From the NCBI GenBank assembly GCA_026197015.1, contig JAPHRB010000109.1:1-15319 (forward strand): a DNA stretch of 15,319 nucleotides, written 5' to 3'. How positions within the stretch are numbered: position 1 is the stretch's first letter; each line of letters starts with the position of its first letter. The stretch comes from Gammaproteobacteria bacterium. GTDB lineage: Bacteria; Pseudomonadota; Gammaproteobacteria; SZUA-229. The notes beneath the pieces were generated by a model. The model was not told the DNA's origin. It saw only the letters and a list, made by a program, of their open reading frames with translations, and did no database searches. Made by a program: the position numbers and the translations under genes. Positions 15,221-15,319 of this stretch are shown one piece after another.

Positions 15221-15297
15221 GGACCGGTAGTTCAGCTGGTTAGAATGCCGGCCTGTCACGCCGGAGGTCGCGGGTTCAAATCCCGTCCGGTCCGCCA
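15221..15297 (+). tRNA. tRNA-Asp (anticodon GUC)
   Basis: This is a complete cloverleaf of 77 bases with encoded CCA. Acceptor GGACCGG pairs with CCGGTCC, D stem GTTC with GAAT (with a wobble), anticodon stem CCGGC with GCCGG. The loop CTGTCAC has anticodon GTC. The T stem GCGGG/CCCGT encloses TTCAAAT. Discriminator is G, an identity element of tRNA-Asp. The variable loop is AGGTC. It is co-transcribed with tRNA-Val. Confidence 0.98.
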
Positions 15298-15301
15298 TAT
15301 A

Positions 15302-15319
15302 AAACAAAAAGGCCCCGCA
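15302..15319 (+). terminator. Possible start of a terminator, cut by the window edge
   Basis: An A-rich run followed by GGCCCCGC begins 13 bases after tRNA-Asp. It looks like the left arm of an A-rich/GC hairpin of a bidirectional intrinsic terminator, but the right arm and T tract lie outside the window. Confidence 0.35.

Overview
The window looks like chromosome of an AT-rich gammaproteobacterium (G+C roughly 40% by eye, not computed). The main clue is gene order. argH, divergent from an algZ-algR two-component pair, followed by hemC-hemD-hemX-hemY, is the arrangement I recall at the Pseudomonas aeruginosa algR locus. The codon use is far more AT-rich than Pseudomonas. The species cannot be named from this window. 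Nearly every base is in a gene, no stretch over 300 bases lacks one, and I see no insertion sequence, phage gene, CRISPR array or large repeat.

Left part (1-5448): argH (minus strand) has a good sigma70-type promoter just upstream, which places its start at 1480. Rightward come algZ (LytS-type membrane histidine kinase) and algR (REC-LytTR regulator), joined by an ATGA overlap. A TonB-dependent outer-membrane receptor then starts inside the last 41 bases of algR. This receptor sits where hemC would directly follow in the Pseudomonas layout and is the most distinctive feature of this half.

Middle part (5449-9599): hemC-hemD-hemX-hemY form a compact operon. HemC and HemD make uroporphyrinogen III. 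HemX and HemY are membrane-anchored accessory proteins of the tetrapyrrole operon.

Right part (9646-15065): a leftward pair encodes a ferredoxin-fused flavin/NAD(P)H reductase followed by a YiiD_C-type hotdog thioesterase domain. It is divergent from a rightward pair, grxC and a small Trp-rich protein that overlaps it. A perfect 8+5+8 palindrome lies in the shared upstream region. Next is a leftward set, GNAT - ppnP - ubiD - mini-SET. In it UbiD (ubiquinone pathway decarboxylase) is followed after four bases by a 104-residue stand-alone SET-domain methyltransferase. The GNAT gene and a DTW-domain tRNA modification gene (TapT type) are head to head with only five bases between their start codons.

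End (15066-15319): a stable-RNA-like promoter and two tandem tRNA genes, Val(UAC) and Asp(GUC), both with encoded CCA, then what may be the start of a terminator cut by the window edge.

No obviously new multi-gene system is present. The better leads are the receptor coupled to algZ-algR beside the heme genes, the palindromic operator candidate, the ubiD-linked mini-SET protein, the uncharacterised grxC-linked protein, and the head-to-head GNAT/DTW pair.
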